64,000 bases of DNA from Magnaporthiopsis rhizophila (taxonomy: Eukaryota; Ascomycota; Sordariomycetes; Magnaporthales; Magnaporthaceae): contig PYSS01000016.1 in assembly GCA_003049465.1 (NCBI GenBank), forward strand, positions 186,001 to 250,000. The letters are read 5' to 3'. Position 1 is the stretch's first letter. Every line of letters starts with the position of its first letter. Below, one piece after another: positions 25,065 through 35,926 of the stretch. The position numbers and the translations under genes were made by a program. The notes below the pieces were generated by a model, which saw nothing but the letters and a program-made list of their open reading frames with translations, was not told where the DNA came from and did not search any database.

Positions 25065-26853
25065 ATGCCGTCCATCGACGTCCAGGCGGTGACGCTTTCG
25101 GGCGGCGCTCGAGGGCTGCTGACGCTGCCCAATATGGCCATTGGTTTGGCCGCAGCCGTAAGTCATTCGGTGTTCCTCGCCATCTTGACCCTTGCCCATG
25201 AGCTCTCCCAGCTAACGACCAAGGCAACAGTTTCTTGTGTACAGCGTCGGCGTCTGGGTATACCGCATCTGGTTCCACCCACTGTCCAAGTACCCCGGGC
25301 CGCTGTTGCTCGCCAGTTCGGACTTCTTTTACAACTTCCAGACCTCCGTGACGGGCAAAATGGCGCGGCGGATGGAGCGGTTGCACAGGAAATACGGCAA
25401 AGTGGTGCGGATCGGCCCCAACCGCCTCGCTGTTGACGGCGCCATCGGCTTCCCCGAGATTTACGCTCACAAACCGGGCGGGGACGCCACCGAATTCCAC
25501 AAACTCCGAGGTTTCGTCTTCGACGGCGATCATGAATCTATTATCGGCGCCCCGAACCGCGAAGAGCACCGCCGACACCGCCGCCAGCTAGCACATGCCT
25601 TCAGCGAAGCCGCCTTGGCGGCCCAAGAGCCCCTGTTGCAGCACTACGTCGACCTTTTTATCCGCCGCCTGGCAGCAAACACCAAAGACTCCAAGCCCGT
25701 CGCCATGATGGACTGGCTCAACTATGTCACTTTCGACATCATTGGCGACTTGGCGCTAGGCGAATCCTTTGGCAGCCTGAGTAGCAGCAACTATCATCCC
25801 TGGGTTAGCAACTTGTTCAAGGGCATCCGCGGCGGCACCCTTGTCCGCTTTTGGAGTTCCATGGGCCCCCTCAAGGCGCTGGCCCTGCTGGATATCGGCG
25901 GTTCGCTCAAGGCCAACGTTGACAACTACAACTATGCGATCGAGAAGGCTCGAGCCCGCATGGCCCTGGGGCCTAATCCCGTCATCAACACCGAGGCGCG
26001 GACCGCGAGTGCCGATCAGATGTCGGGACCCAGGCGAGACTTTTTCACCTACATGATGAAGAAGCAGGGCAGCGAGGTGGACGGCCTCACCAACAGGCAG
26101 CTCGAGCTCAACGCCTTCATCCTGATCGGGGCCGGGAGCGAGACCACGGGCACGACGCTGGCGGTGCTGTTCTACTTGCTGTCGCGACGCTCCAACCGCG
26201 CCATCCGCGACGCTGTTGCCGCCGAGGTGCGCTCTGCCTTCTCCCGCGAGGCCGACATCAACCTGCTCGGCGTCGGACCCAAGGCCCTGCCGCTGTTGCA
26301 CGCCTGCATCGAGGAGGCCCTGCGCTTCCACCCGCCGGCCGCCGAGGTACCGCCGCGCGTGTCTCCCGGCGCCGTCGTCGACGGGCAGTATATTCCCAAG
26401 GGTGTATGTTCTTACAAGGCCCCTTTTGGATAGGTTTGGTTGGTGTGATGATATACTAACAAAAAGGTGCCCGCAACCCGCGACCAGACCATTATCCATG
26501 TCTACAACAACGCAACCTTCCGCAACCCGGACAACTTCGTGGACCCGCAGACCTTCCGGCCGGAGCGCTTCCTCCCCGCCGACCACCCGCTGTACAACGA
26601 TCCGTACGCCTTGGGCGATGCCAGGGCCTTCTTCAAGCCCTTCAGCCACGGGCCGCGCGACTGCATTGGCAAGAACTTGGCCTACGCCGAGATGCGCCTG
26701 ATCGCGTCGCGGCTCCTGCTCCGCTTTGACATCGATGAGGCCGAGGGCACGGGCGACGACTGGCTGGCAAAACAGCGCGTCTTCGCGGTCTGGGAGAAGC
26801 CGCAGCTCTGGGTCACGCTGCACGAGAGGAAGGACGTGGAGATCAAGGGGTGA
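25065..26853 (+). CDS. Cytochrome P450 monooxygenase (isotrichodermin C-15 hydroxylase-like)
   Basis: Three exons (25065-25157, 25231-26403, 26467-26853) encode 550 residues. An N-terminal membrane anchor runs across exon 1 into YSVGVWVYRIWFHPLSKYPGP, the Pro-rich hinge of microsomal P450s. The I-helix oxygen-binding motif AGSETT is near residue 330, the K-helix EEALRFHPP follows, the PERF-type FRPERFLP is in exon 3, and the heme loop FSHGPRDCIGKN with its Cys ligand is near residue 485. All key residues are present. The family inserts one oxygen atom from O2 using NADPH-P450 reductase at the ER. General layout resembles fungal secondary-metabolism P450s of the CYP65/isotrichodermin hydroxylase type; the substrate is unknown. 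A Dal5-type transporter follows on the same strand. Confidence 0.92.
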
Positions 26854-27792
26854 GAGTTTCTTTTTTTTCTTCCGCCGAGAAACCGCTGGTTGCTCATCCC
26901 GCCGGGGGATCGCGGGTGGGAGAGAGGGTTGAGTACGACTGGGATAGGTAGGGCGGGTGATGTGATGTGATCGATTCGCGCATGGTAAAACGTTTCCGGC
27001 CACGGCTTTGTCTCTACCACCTTTTGGCGGGACAGATCTACGGACGAGGGAAAGGGTGAACCACCCAACCAAATCTCCTTTGTTCTTTTTTTCTCTTGTC
27101 ACTTTTTGTCAAGCCGCGGCGGCAAAGCACCTCCGCGTGTAGCAGTCATTATATGGGTAGATTGGAATAGCAGCAGAAGTCTTAGTTTCGCCTACGTCGG
27201 GACCTTGCCACTTTTGTTTGTCGCGTGTTGAACATGCCCGGAATTACATGGGTCGGGGTTGGGAAATAGGAGGGAGTGTTTGCTCTGTTGACCAATCAGA
27301 AGCTGCAACACTCCATCGCACCTAACTTCTGAATACGCTAGGCGTGCTACGTCGCTCCCCACCCACCTCGGCAGAAGAGTCTGCTCTGGCGATGCCACAG
27401 AGTCCAGATATCTCGGGGTGGGGCCCCGCGACCTGGTGCCCACCTCAGAAAGCCCAGCCGTCGCCCGCGCGCCAAGGAGCCGGTACTGTACGATGTTCCA
27501 GACAGAGCCAGGACTGCGGGTCCGCCTCCAGATCTCGTGCGCCATCCGGCTCCACGATCGATTTGCCTCTACTATGAGATTGGCTAACGGGTTGGGGCGA
27601 CCTCGCCTGCTTTTATGGGGATCGTGGGCGTTTCAAAACATAAAATCCGAAACGACCCCTGAAGATTTTTTTTCCCTCGCGGTCGAGTTGCCGTCCGTCA
27701 TCCAGTCATCCTGGCAGTTGCTGGGCTGTCAGATTCGTCAAAGTCTGATTTTGGGGAAGCAACTTCCCCGCTCGAGTCACCCCGCGACTGCC

Positions 27793-27846
<54 letters not shown>

Positions 27847-27891
27847 AAAGAAATAACGAGGCGAGCCCGTCTCTCCCGACTCCCCCAAGAA
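26854..27891. other. Intergenic region between P450 and MFS transporter
   Basis: This 1.04-kb region has no credible gene. It carries the promoter of the transporter and an A48 tract ending 48 bases before the transporter ATG. Confidence 0.5.
27796..27843 (+). repeat. Poly-A tract, 48 bases, next to the transporter start
   Basis: Uninterrupted A48, the longest homopolymer in the window, located where the 5' leader of the gene at 27892 is expected. Confidence 0.9.
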
Positions 27892-29719
27892 ATGGGCTCC
27901 GAGGAGGAGGAACGGGGCCGTCTGGACGTAGAGGCGGCCGCCAGGACTCAGTACGCAGCACCCGAGGCCGACAGGAAAGATGCCAGTCCCAGTCCCGGCC
28001 CGGCCTCTGGCCAGACGCTGACGCTTGAGGACCTCGGCGTCGACGAGAAGGCGCTGGTGCGCAAGCTCGACGCCCACCTGCTGTGGCTGGTCATGAGCCT
28101 GTACCTCTTCAGCTTCCTCGACCGCGTCAACATCGGCAACGCGCGCCTGTACGACTTCGAGTCGGACCTGGGTCTGGCCGGCGGCCAGTTCCAGGTGGCC
28201 GTGTCGATCCTCTTTGTGACCTACATCGCCTTCGAGGTGCCGTCCAACCTGGTGCTCAAAAAGTTCACGCCGCGCTACTGGATCGCCTTCATCACCCTGG
28301 GCTGGGGCGTCGTCGCCACCCTGTCGGGCCTGGTCCGGAACTACGCCGGCCTGCTCGCGTGCCGCCTGCTCCTCGGCGCGCTCGAGGCCGGCCTGTTCCC
28401 GGGCATGAACGTGTTCCTCACCTTCTTCTACACCAAGCACGAGCTGGCCCTGCGCGTCGGCTATCTCTTCGTCTCGGCCGCCATCGCCGGCGCCCTCGGC
28501 GGCCTGCTGGCGTACGGCATCGGCCACATGCACGGTGTCGCCGGCATGTCGGGCTGGCGCTGGATCATGATCATCGAGGGCATCCCCACCGTCGTCCTCG
28601 GCGTCCTCGTCTACTTTTTCCTGCCCAACGACTCGGACTCGGCCTACTTCCTGACCGAGAACGAGAAGAAGGCGATGGAGATTCGCCACTCCCGCCACTA
28701 CGGCTACACGGCCAAGGCGCAAAGGTTCAGCCGGAAGGACATGGTCAAGGCGTTCAAGGACTGGAAGGTCTGGCTGTTTTGCGTCGGCCAGTTTGGCGTC
28801 GACACGTGAGTCAGCCGCGCCCCTCCATCTTTCTACTGCCTGGGAGAAAAGAAAATGACTGACACTCGAACAACGTCGTTTTGCAGCTGCCTCTACGGCT
28901 TCTCGACCTTCCTGCCGACCATCATCCGCGGAATCGGGTCGTGGGATAACGCGCAGGTTCAACTGTTGACCATTCCCTGCTACTTCCTGGGTGCGGCCTG
29001 CTACATGACTACGGCCTGGCTTTCGGATCGCACGCAGCACCGTGGCATATTTTGCGTCGTCTTCGCCGCCATCGTCTGCGTCGGCTACGCTGTGCTGATA
29101 TCTCCAGTGTCTGCTGGTGTGGCTTACTTTGGGTGCGCTACCTGCGATCCTGTAGTTCCCTGAAATTTTGGAAACAAAGCTAACTTTTCCTGACAGTTGC
29201 TTCTTGGTCGCTGCGGGGCTATATGTCGTTGTTGGGCTGCCACTGGCTTGGGTAGGTCATCCATCTGGACAGTAGGGTTTTGTTTTCGACATGGATAATA
29301 ACCTAACCATCTGCTACAGCTCCCGAACAACAGCCCAAGATACGGCAAGCGGACGACGGCCAACGGTCTCCAGCTGACGATAGGAAACATGTCTGGAATC
29401 ATGGCTCCCTTCATCTAGTATGTTTCTGATGCACAAAATTGGCGTAGCACGTTCGGTTTGAGAGATGCTCCCCTGCGGCTAACACGATTTTCAACCCGTT
29501 AGCCCCAACACCGACCAGCCGCGCTACATCCGAGGCCACGCCGTGACGCTCGCCATGGTCGCCATGGCCGGCATCATCTACGGTTTTTTGACGCTCTGGT
29601 TCGCACGGGAGAACAGGCTCAGGGACGGCGGCAAGGTCAGGCCCGACCACGAGAGCCTGTCGGAGGAGGAGCTCCAGGAGCTGGGCGACGAGAGCCCCAA
29701 GTTTCGGTATCAGACCTGA
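27892..29719 (+). CDS. MFS transporter, anion:cation symporter (Dal5/allantoate permease-like)
   Basis: Five exons (27892-28805, 28887-29132, 29197-29251, 29320-29417, 29503-29719) give 509 residues. An acidic N-terminal tail leads into KLDAHLLWLVMSLYLFSFLDRVNIGNARLYD, which matches the Dal5/Tna1 family start, with the loop-2 region GWGVVATLSGLVRNYAGLLACRLLLGALEAGLFPG. Twelve membrane spans fit the length. The later exons are NSPRYGKRTTANGLQLTIGNMSGIMAPFIY and PNTDQPRYIRGHAVTLAMV, typical of the family's second half. Members import small organic anions and vitamins (allantoate, nicotinate, others) by H+ symport at the plasma membrane. The substrate cannot be read from sequence. Lying just after a P450 suggests catabolism or uptake of a small acid, an inference only. 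Confidence 0.9.
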
Positions 29720-30508
29720 GGACCCGGTTTGGCCCCGTGAGGGGCATTGTGGTACAATTTCGCGCGCAAGGATAAGAGTTTTCGTTTGGCGATAGATCCC
29801 TGTTTTGCACTTTAGAGTTAGACGAGCATATGATGTACGGCTGCGCACGCTGCACGGTCTAGGAGGAAGGTCGTGTTCCAAAGCCGGTGCCGCCATTGGG
29901 ACGGAGGTAATACGGCGCTCCTTCCATATACGTTGCCGCCCCACGATTGATCTTCCCTGTCAGGTACCATCCAGCGTCATCCTCGATGCGTAGGCCGACA
30001 ACTCCGCCCAGAAAAACTGGACGGGTGTTCCCTGACCAGGCTAAGGCTTTGCCGTCCTCGGCTCCAAAGACACGAGCGGGGTAGTTCCCGAACTGTCAGG
30101 TCACAGCTGCAGGGTGCATGGGCTGCCCGTCGTGCTAGAATACTGGCGCGTGAGGCTGGCTGATCTGACAGTCTGACCGCTATTGGCTGACTTGTTTTGT
30201 TTTATTGGCCATCCTCCTGCGGCGCAATACGAGTTATCCATGGCACCATGTAATCCGAGGGCTCGCACTAACCGGGGAATTCTTCGGCGATGGGAGCTTA
30301 TTGGCGCACCAACTAGGCTAGACTAGAATGTCGAAGGGAGAATTTCTGATATATAAGGGTACCGAGATGGCTGATGTAACACGCCGCGGCACAGGGAAGA
30401 AAGAAAGAAAGTTCTCGCAACAACAACCCGGATTCGACTTCTTCCCACTGCCCGTTGCTTGGGTCACTCACTCACTCCGTCACGTCGCCTCCAGCCGAAG
30501 CCTAAACA
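29720..30508. other. Intergenic region
   Basis: No gene seen; the 3' half should hold the promoter of the secreted protein gene at 30509. Confidence 0.5.
30350..30357 (+). promoter_or_regulatory. TATA-like box
   Basis: TATATAAG lies about 159 bases upstream of the ATG at 30509. Confidence 0.4.
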
Positions 30509-31212
30509 ATGCTCCCGCAGTTGTTCGTCACCTCCACCCTCGCCCTGGGCCTGGGCCTGCTGAGCGGCACGGCGCTCGGGCAGCAGGGGCCCGTGGTCAA
30601 CCTGCCGCTGCACCCGGACCCGGTGTTCCGGCCGACGCCCGGCCCGCTGAACGGCAAGATCCTGGGCATCGACGCGACGGCGACCACGTACCTGCTGTCC
30701 AAGGGCGCGGGCGCCACCCAGGGCGGACTGGTGGCCAACTTCTGGCAGGGCCTGACCGTCACCGTCATCAGCACGTCCACCATCAGGTACCACCAGGACG
30801 AGACGACGACCAGCACCAACGTCATCAGCCCGGGCTGGACGGTTTATGCGCTTTCTACCTGGTGCGTTTTTTTTTCATCTGGGAGCGGCACTGACTGGGT
30901 CCAAATAAAACGAGTAAAACGCGGCTGATAATGATGAACCTTGCTCGCAACAGGTGGGCCGACGCAAGCTGCACCGGATCGGCCTGCACGGGCTCCAACG
31001 GCCTGAGCCAGACGCAGATCTCGGTCAGCGACGGCCGCACCGTCACGGTGCCCAACTTCCCCGTCCGCCAGCCCTTCGGCAGCAGCGTGCAGCCCACCAA
31101 CGTGCCCGTCACCGTCACCGCCATCAAGGGCTCGGGTCGACGGAACGTTCAGGCCCGCGACGGCGTCAACGTCGTCGCGCCGAGGGTGACGGCGGCGCCT
31201 TGGAAGGCCTGA
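30509..31212 (+). CDS. Secreted hypothetical protein, 203 residues
   Basis: Two exons (30509-30861, 30954-31212) are joined through GTGCGT...ACAG, with phase giving STWWADASC at the junction. The N-terminus MLPQLFVTSTLALGLGLLSGTALGQ is a clear signal peptide with a cleavage site near residue 24. The mature part is rich in Thr, Val and Gly, predicted mostly beta. It has one Cys pair around WWADASCTGSACTGS and no transmembrane or convincing GPI signal. Paired acidic/aromatic patterns such as YHQDETTTSTNVISPGWTVYALST look like a conserved fungal secreted family I cannot name. It probably acts outside the cell. No enzymatic motif is visible. Confidence 0.75.
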
Positions 31213-31537
31213 GTGGGGGAAGCATGTGCTGTGGAGGACGGATTTGGCTGATGGGCACTTAGGCACCCCTTAGACATGTACATAGGCGCCTCCCACCATC
31301 GAGGATGACTCCAAGATAGCCGCTAGAGGGACATTTAATTGCCGAGAGAGTTATATAACAAGTGGTAAAATGAACGCTAATTTGTTTTTAAACAGAGGTG
31401 CAATGAAAAACAATTACAAAAAAAAAAAACAGTACAAGATGGGGGTATCAAGATATACTAGTATCATGTACAAAATCATGTCTCAAAAATACGAGCAAGC
31501 AAACCGCAAACGGCATAATCTCAGTACCCGCAGCCCT
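31213..31537. other. Convergent intergenic region
   Basis: This 325-base spacer lies between two convergent secreted-protein genes and is AT-rich near 31,370-31,480. No gene was seen. Confidence 0.6.
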
Positions 31538-32979
31538 CTACGGCCCCTTGACCGGGATGTAGCACTTGTCTTCAATGGGCACCGTGTTGCTGTAGACGTT
31601 CTTGTGCCACAACTTGGTGACAAAGGCCTCGAGGCTGAAGGTGAATTTGCTCTGGACTTTCAGGCCCTCGGTGCAGGCCTTGAGGTTGTCGTCCATGCCC
31701 ACGGTCTGGGAGGCGCCGACGGAGACTTCGTTGTTGAAGCGCGGGCGGGCGCGCAGGCCGGCCGACATGTCGACCATGCCACCCAGGGCCTGGACGATGA
31801 GCTGGAAGATGACGTCGACCCAGGCGTCTGCCTTGGCGTCGGCGCGCTGCGACATGTCCAGCCGGGCGTTGTGGGTCGGGGTCCAGGGCGTGGCCTTGAT
31901 GCCCGCCGGGTCCAGGAAGTCGATGTGGATGCGGCCGTTCTTGAAGCCCGCGCCGGCCGTGGCGCGCACCGCCGCGTTGGCGCTGATGTCGAGGTCCAGG
32001 CCGACGGCGAACAGGAGCTGAGGCCCCAGCGTGATGATGCCGGGCACGTCGACGATCATGTAGCTGAGCTGGCCCGGGTGGTACGTGAAGCTGTCGCGGT
32101 ACGCCGACGTCACGTTGACGGTGACGCCGACCTCGGCCTCGATGTGGGTGTCGATGTTCACGTAGAGCTGCTTCAGCTTGCCCGACAGGACGTCGTAGTC
32201 GACCTTGCCCGAGAAGGTGACGCCGGCCGTGATGCCCACCTTGTCGGCCTTGACCTCGAGGTAGGGCGGGAACGAGTAGATGTCCATGCCGGCGGGCACC
32301 CCAACCGCGCCGCCGATGGACAGGCCCTTGTCGTCGAGGGTGATGGCGCGGGGCTCGAGGTTGTGCTTGGCGACGGAGCGGCGCCGCTGCTTGGCCGCGG
32401 GCACACCTTTGAACTCGATCGAGGTGTGGGCTGATTTGTGTTCATGTTAGCTGTGTGTCGAAAGGAGAGGCGGAGACGTGTGCGTGAGAGACACATACTG
32501 GCAGTGGCAGCCACATCCTTCTTGACGGCGCGGGCGTTGACGACGAGCGTCTCGGTGTTGCCCTCAAACTTGTTGACCGCATAGATGCCCCGCTCTACCT
32601 TATCGTCGCAAGAGCCCCCGTGGAAGGTGAAGAAGACCAGGCCTCCCTTTCCGGCCCAGTAGGCGATAGCGTCGAGGAAGGACTGCTTGGAACTGAAGGT
32701 GACGGCGAGGGCGCCATCGGAGCAGGTGACGTTGACGATGTCGGCCACCTCCTCGAGTAGCACCGCCGGCTTGGCCATGTCGAGGCTGACCTGGACCATT
32801 GGGTTGTAGTCGAGGCCGTACTCGAGCGTCAAGTTGGTCGAGGGCGCCACGGCGGGCTTGTCGTCGCGCCCCTTCAGACGCCTGGGGATGGGCTTGAGGG
32901 TGGTCACATCACTGAGTTTCTTCGAGACGACGGAGCTGGCCAGGAGGGCCAGCAGGCTGACGACGCGGAGGGCATGCAT
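31538..32979 (-). CDS. Secreted hypothetical protein (fungal two-domain DUF family)
   Basis: Two exons (32979-32499, 32430-31538) encode 457 residues with GTATGT...TCAG splicing. MHALRVVSLLALLASSVVSKK is a signal peptide. An N-terminal domain (about residues 40-160) has LEYGLDYNPMVQVSLDMAKPAVLLEEVADIVNVTC and FHGGSCDD. A second domain (about 200-457) is a predicted all-beta region, with repeated VKADKVGITAGVTF, LYVNIDTHIEAEVGVTVNVTSAY and VGLDLDISANAAVRATAGAGF, ending in a Cys-containing tail EDKCYIPVKGP. This two-part arrangement matches large fungal secreted proteins known only by DUF numbers (DUF7029/DUF7223 type, from memory, unverified). No catalytic motif was found. It is likely a cell-wall or extracellular protein. 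An open frame covers the opposite strand and is a composition shadow. Confidence 0.8.
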
Positions 32980-33095
32980 AGCTACGGTGTTTTTCTCAAG
33001 ACGGGCTGGGGAGGCAGGGTAAGGAGTGGCAAGAGCGAGCGAGGCCGACCTACAAGAGACAGACTACCTGGCATCGTGAACGAGATGGGAGCATC

Positions 33096-33101
33096 TTTAT
33101 A
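33096..33101 (-). promoter_or_regulatory. TATA-like box
   Basis: TATAAA on the minus strand, about 117 bases upstream of the ATG at 32979. Confidence 0.4.
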
Positions 33102-33190
33102 AGCCTCCCCACGGCAGATGCCCCCTAGCCCCGCGCTCATCATATCCGGCTTTCGGTTGCCGAGATCGCTGGCGGCCAAGGCTGGCCTGA

Positions 33191-33391
33191 CTTGCGCAAA
33201 GGAAGCCCCCATGCGGTTTTTCGTAGGACCAGACTCCGCTCATGCCCAATCGAGCAGAGACCGGATCCGACGCCAAAATAAGGTTGTTTTTGGCGGTTTT
33301 TGCTCAACTGGGAAGGAGGTTGTGCGAGCCTCTATAAAAGATTCGCATAGGGCTTCCCGTTTCGAGTGCATGGGGGTTCCCTTTGCGCAAG
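33191..33391. repeat. Imperfect inverted repeat, 24-base arms, 153-base loop
   Basis: The left arm 33191-33214 and right arm 33368-33391 are reverse complements at 22 of 24 positions; both mismatches are transitions. The core shared word is TTTGCGCAAG with GCATGGGGG. Confidence 0.7.
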
Positions 33392-34397
33392 TTGGCGAAC
33401 CAGCATCTCCTTGGGCAACTGGCGAGGGCCCCGTCGCGATGCCACCACGCCCTGTCATACGCGGTACGCTGGAAATTACGCCATCCCCACACGCGTGATA
33501 ACCCATACAGCATCCCCCCTGTGATTTCCAGTGGGTCTTTGCTGCCTTAAAGTCTCTCAAAACCATAAAACGTCACTACGAAAGCCTTGCAAACGGAAAA
33601 AAAAAGGGAAGGAATTATATCAAACGAAAGGTTTTTTGTCGAAATGGAAAGCACTAGTATGGCTGCTTATAAAACTTTAGCGTGGGAATTTTTTAGGTGA
33701 GAAAAACCCACTATAAATCCCTCCCAGGGGGATGCTGTAATGTGCCGGCAGCCAGACGAGCCGCACGACTTACACGGAGTCCAAGGCTGGGCGGCGGAGC
33801 CAGCGTGATTGCCTACCCTTCACGACATCGCTCAGATCGCTCAGTTGATGTGCCGACATGCGTATACCCGCCAGGATGTTTCCCGGACAGGAGGGTGACG
33901 GCCCGCGTATGGTCCGCGAGGGGTATGAAAGCCTCATGTAGCATCGGGGGGTCGCGTTAATAGGCACGTGGTTGGTAGTCCACCGCGATAACTCGATGCT
34001 GCCCTCCCCCGCAGAACGCCTTTGGGCGGCGCGCTTTCATGTCTCCGTTGCGCTTTTTCTTCTTCTGGCGTGCGATGCTCCAAGTCGTCTCTGTCCCGGA
34101 GGCATAGGAGGTAAGTGAGTGAATACGCCCAAGCAAGCCATGGATTGGGGAGGAGGTTCGCCTTCATTATCCGACTCGGCTCCTCTCTCTTCGGCTATCC
34201 TGCCTCGCCAAGGAGCACCAACCCTGCGAGCCGCGTCGGTCACGTCGGCATCTAAGAAAACAACACCCAGAACCAAGTGATGAAATGAGAAGGAAATCAG
34301 CGAGTGCCGCTAATAAGATGCCTTGATTGGTTGACCGCAACGTATCGGCGAGATCCTCTCAGGGGATCCTAAATCTACAGAGTGCTAGGTGGATATC

Positions 34398-34420
34398 GTC
34401 ACGTGACCATGTCACGTGAC
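34398..34420. promoter_or_regulatory. Paired CACGTG palindromes (bHLH-type sites)
   Basis: GTCACGTGAC occurs twice, at 34398-34407 and 34411-34420, three bases apart, and the whole block is nearly palindromic. CACGTG is the established binding core of fungal bHLH factors such as Cbf1 and Pho4/NUC-1. The target gene is unclear because flanking genes start at 32979 (minus) and 35689 (plus). Confidence 0.45.
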
Positions 34421-35535
34421 GAGGCCATGATCGGATCATCTTTAGCTAGCGCCACCAGCCACAACGGATAGGGGTTGCCCCATGCCTTTCGGCCTTCGCG
34501 GCATGGCAGATGGATCCAGATCCTCCCTCAAAATAGAAAGTTACTGGGACCTATCCCAAAATTATCTAACAGATCGATCTGTTTGGGCCGTGTTTATCAG
34601 CAAGGGAGTCTTGCATTTGGATATTTCACGATAAAAGGTAGGCCGATCGGGGTCCGACGATTCTGGAAAGGGTGACCGTTTACGCAGGAAAAATACGTTT
34701 GACGCTGTGGCGACTGATGATAGCGAGTTGGCGATAGCTTCATTTGCCGGAACGCGGTCACTTTCGACGTTGCTGGCGTGCGCCCAAACAGATCTGTTAA
34801 GCAACTTTACCCTGGTTTCCGGTGACTTTCTGTTCTGGGCCGAGTGAGGTTATTCACGGCGGTCAGTCGCTAAAACCATCTTTCGCTGCAAACGGCCCGG
34901 CTTGCGGACTGTCGGCAAGTCCATCGTAGCCTACCTTATCGTCCTTGGTTGCCTCACGAAGGCTATAGTGGCGGAAAAGTAGATCGATAACTCATCGCGT
35001 AGGTAGTAGGTAGGTTGGTAGGTGGTATGTGCGATCCGTCGCCAACTTCGTCCTTCTGACGCCGCATTTTCAGGACCGCGTCGGTTCAACTGTTGCTTGG
35101 CGGTACGATATTACAACCGCCGTCCGGACATGGCGGCAGCTTTTAAGCCCAGTGGTCTTCACCTAGCCTACCATCAAGCCCCGACGAAACTTATAATTAG
35201 AAAACAGCAACCTCTAGGTTGTTGGCTCCGTGGCTTCGGGTAATAACCGTCAGCTCGCCCAGGGTTTCGCCTCGTCCCCAGATCAATTTCCCCATCGTCA
35301 TGCGCTGCGGTTTGGCCGACGACGATTACGTGTTCCCATTTACATCATCCTACCTCCCAATCAGGCAATTGATCACTTGAGGCGGCACGGGAAACACCAC
35401 GCTTCGGGACGATGCCGGCCGGCCTTGCCTCATGTTTCCATGCACCGAAACAGACCTGCAATTACAGCGCAATTAGAACCTCGCGGCCCATGTCCCGCAA
35501 CGAGAAAGGGGCACTCCACCCGCTCTAGCCATCGC

Positions 35536-35543
35536 TATATAAA
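35536..35543 (+). promoter_or_regulatory. TATA-like box
   Basis: TATATAAA lies about 150 bases before the ATG at 35689, followed by a TCCTCA-repeat pyrimidine tract typical of fungal leaders of strongly expressed genes. Confidence 0.5.
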
Positions 35544-35669
35544 TCTAGCTGCGCGACCTTCACAGTCGTCTTTTCCACTTCCTCATCCTCATCCTCATTC
35601 ATTCTTTGAAGCTACTCTACAGCCTACCTAGACACTAACACAGGAACAAACCACACCAACTAAACCACC

Positions 35670-35687
35670 ATGCGCACCCACCGCTAA
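35670..35687 (+). promoter_or_regulatory. Five-codon upstream ORF (MRTHR)
   Basis: ATG in a near-ideal context (ccaccATG) opens a five-codon frame that stops one base before the main ATG at 35689, out of frame with it. Such a uORF should limit or condition translation of the secreted peptide. Confidence 0.5.
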
Positions 35688-35688
35688 C

Positions 35689-35926
35689 ATGAAGTTTTCC
35701 AGCTTCCTTTTCCTTGCGGGCCTGGCGCTGGCTGCCCCTGTTATGCAGCAGGATAATGTAAGATAATGGCATCTCACTCCACATCATTGTGTCACTTCAT
35801 CTAGCTAACCTCTCCCGTTTTGTTCTGCTCCTCAAGGCCGAGCTTGCCATCCGGGCCCCCGTCAAGGATTTGTCGCATGGTCCTCCCAAGGAGTGCCCGC
35901 CCCGCCCGAGTGGTGCCAGGTGTTAA
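35689..35926 (+). CDS. Very small secreted peptide, 52 residues
   Basis: Two exons (35689-35757, 35837-35926) are spliced GTAAGA...CAAG in phase 0. MKFSSFLFLAGLALAAPV is a textbook signal peptide with cleavage after Ala-16 or so. The mature part is about 35 residues, Pro-rich, with two Cys (KECPPRPSGARC). A downstream acceptor at 35931 would also join in frame to a different 30-residue tail ending at 36024 (RCLGGNS). No family is recognised. Size, secretion signal, TATA box and strong-looking leader suggest an expressed secreted peptide of pheromone-, toxin- or effector-like size; function cannot be read from sequence. A single terminal Cys does not form a CAAX box, so it is not an a-factor-type pheromone. 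Confidence 0.6.

Larger units (their letters stand above)
32980..35688. other. 2.7-kb intergenic region with inverted repeat and CACGTG pair
   Basis: No credible gene. It contains the promoter of the minus-strand gene at 32979, an imperfect 24-base inverted repeat (33191-33391), a pair of GTCACGTGAC palindromes (34398-34420) and the promoter and leader of the peptide gene at 35689. Confidence 0.5.

Noticed and set aside
31370..32434. 354-codon plus-strand frame opposite the secreted two-domain protein
   Set aside because: Low-complexity Val/Asp/Gly/Arg composition, no domain; the minus strand has a signal peptide and a well-formed intron.
33118..33498. 126-codon plus-strand frame over the inverted repeat
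   Set aside because: No domain; it covers the promoter of the minus-strand secreted-protein gene.
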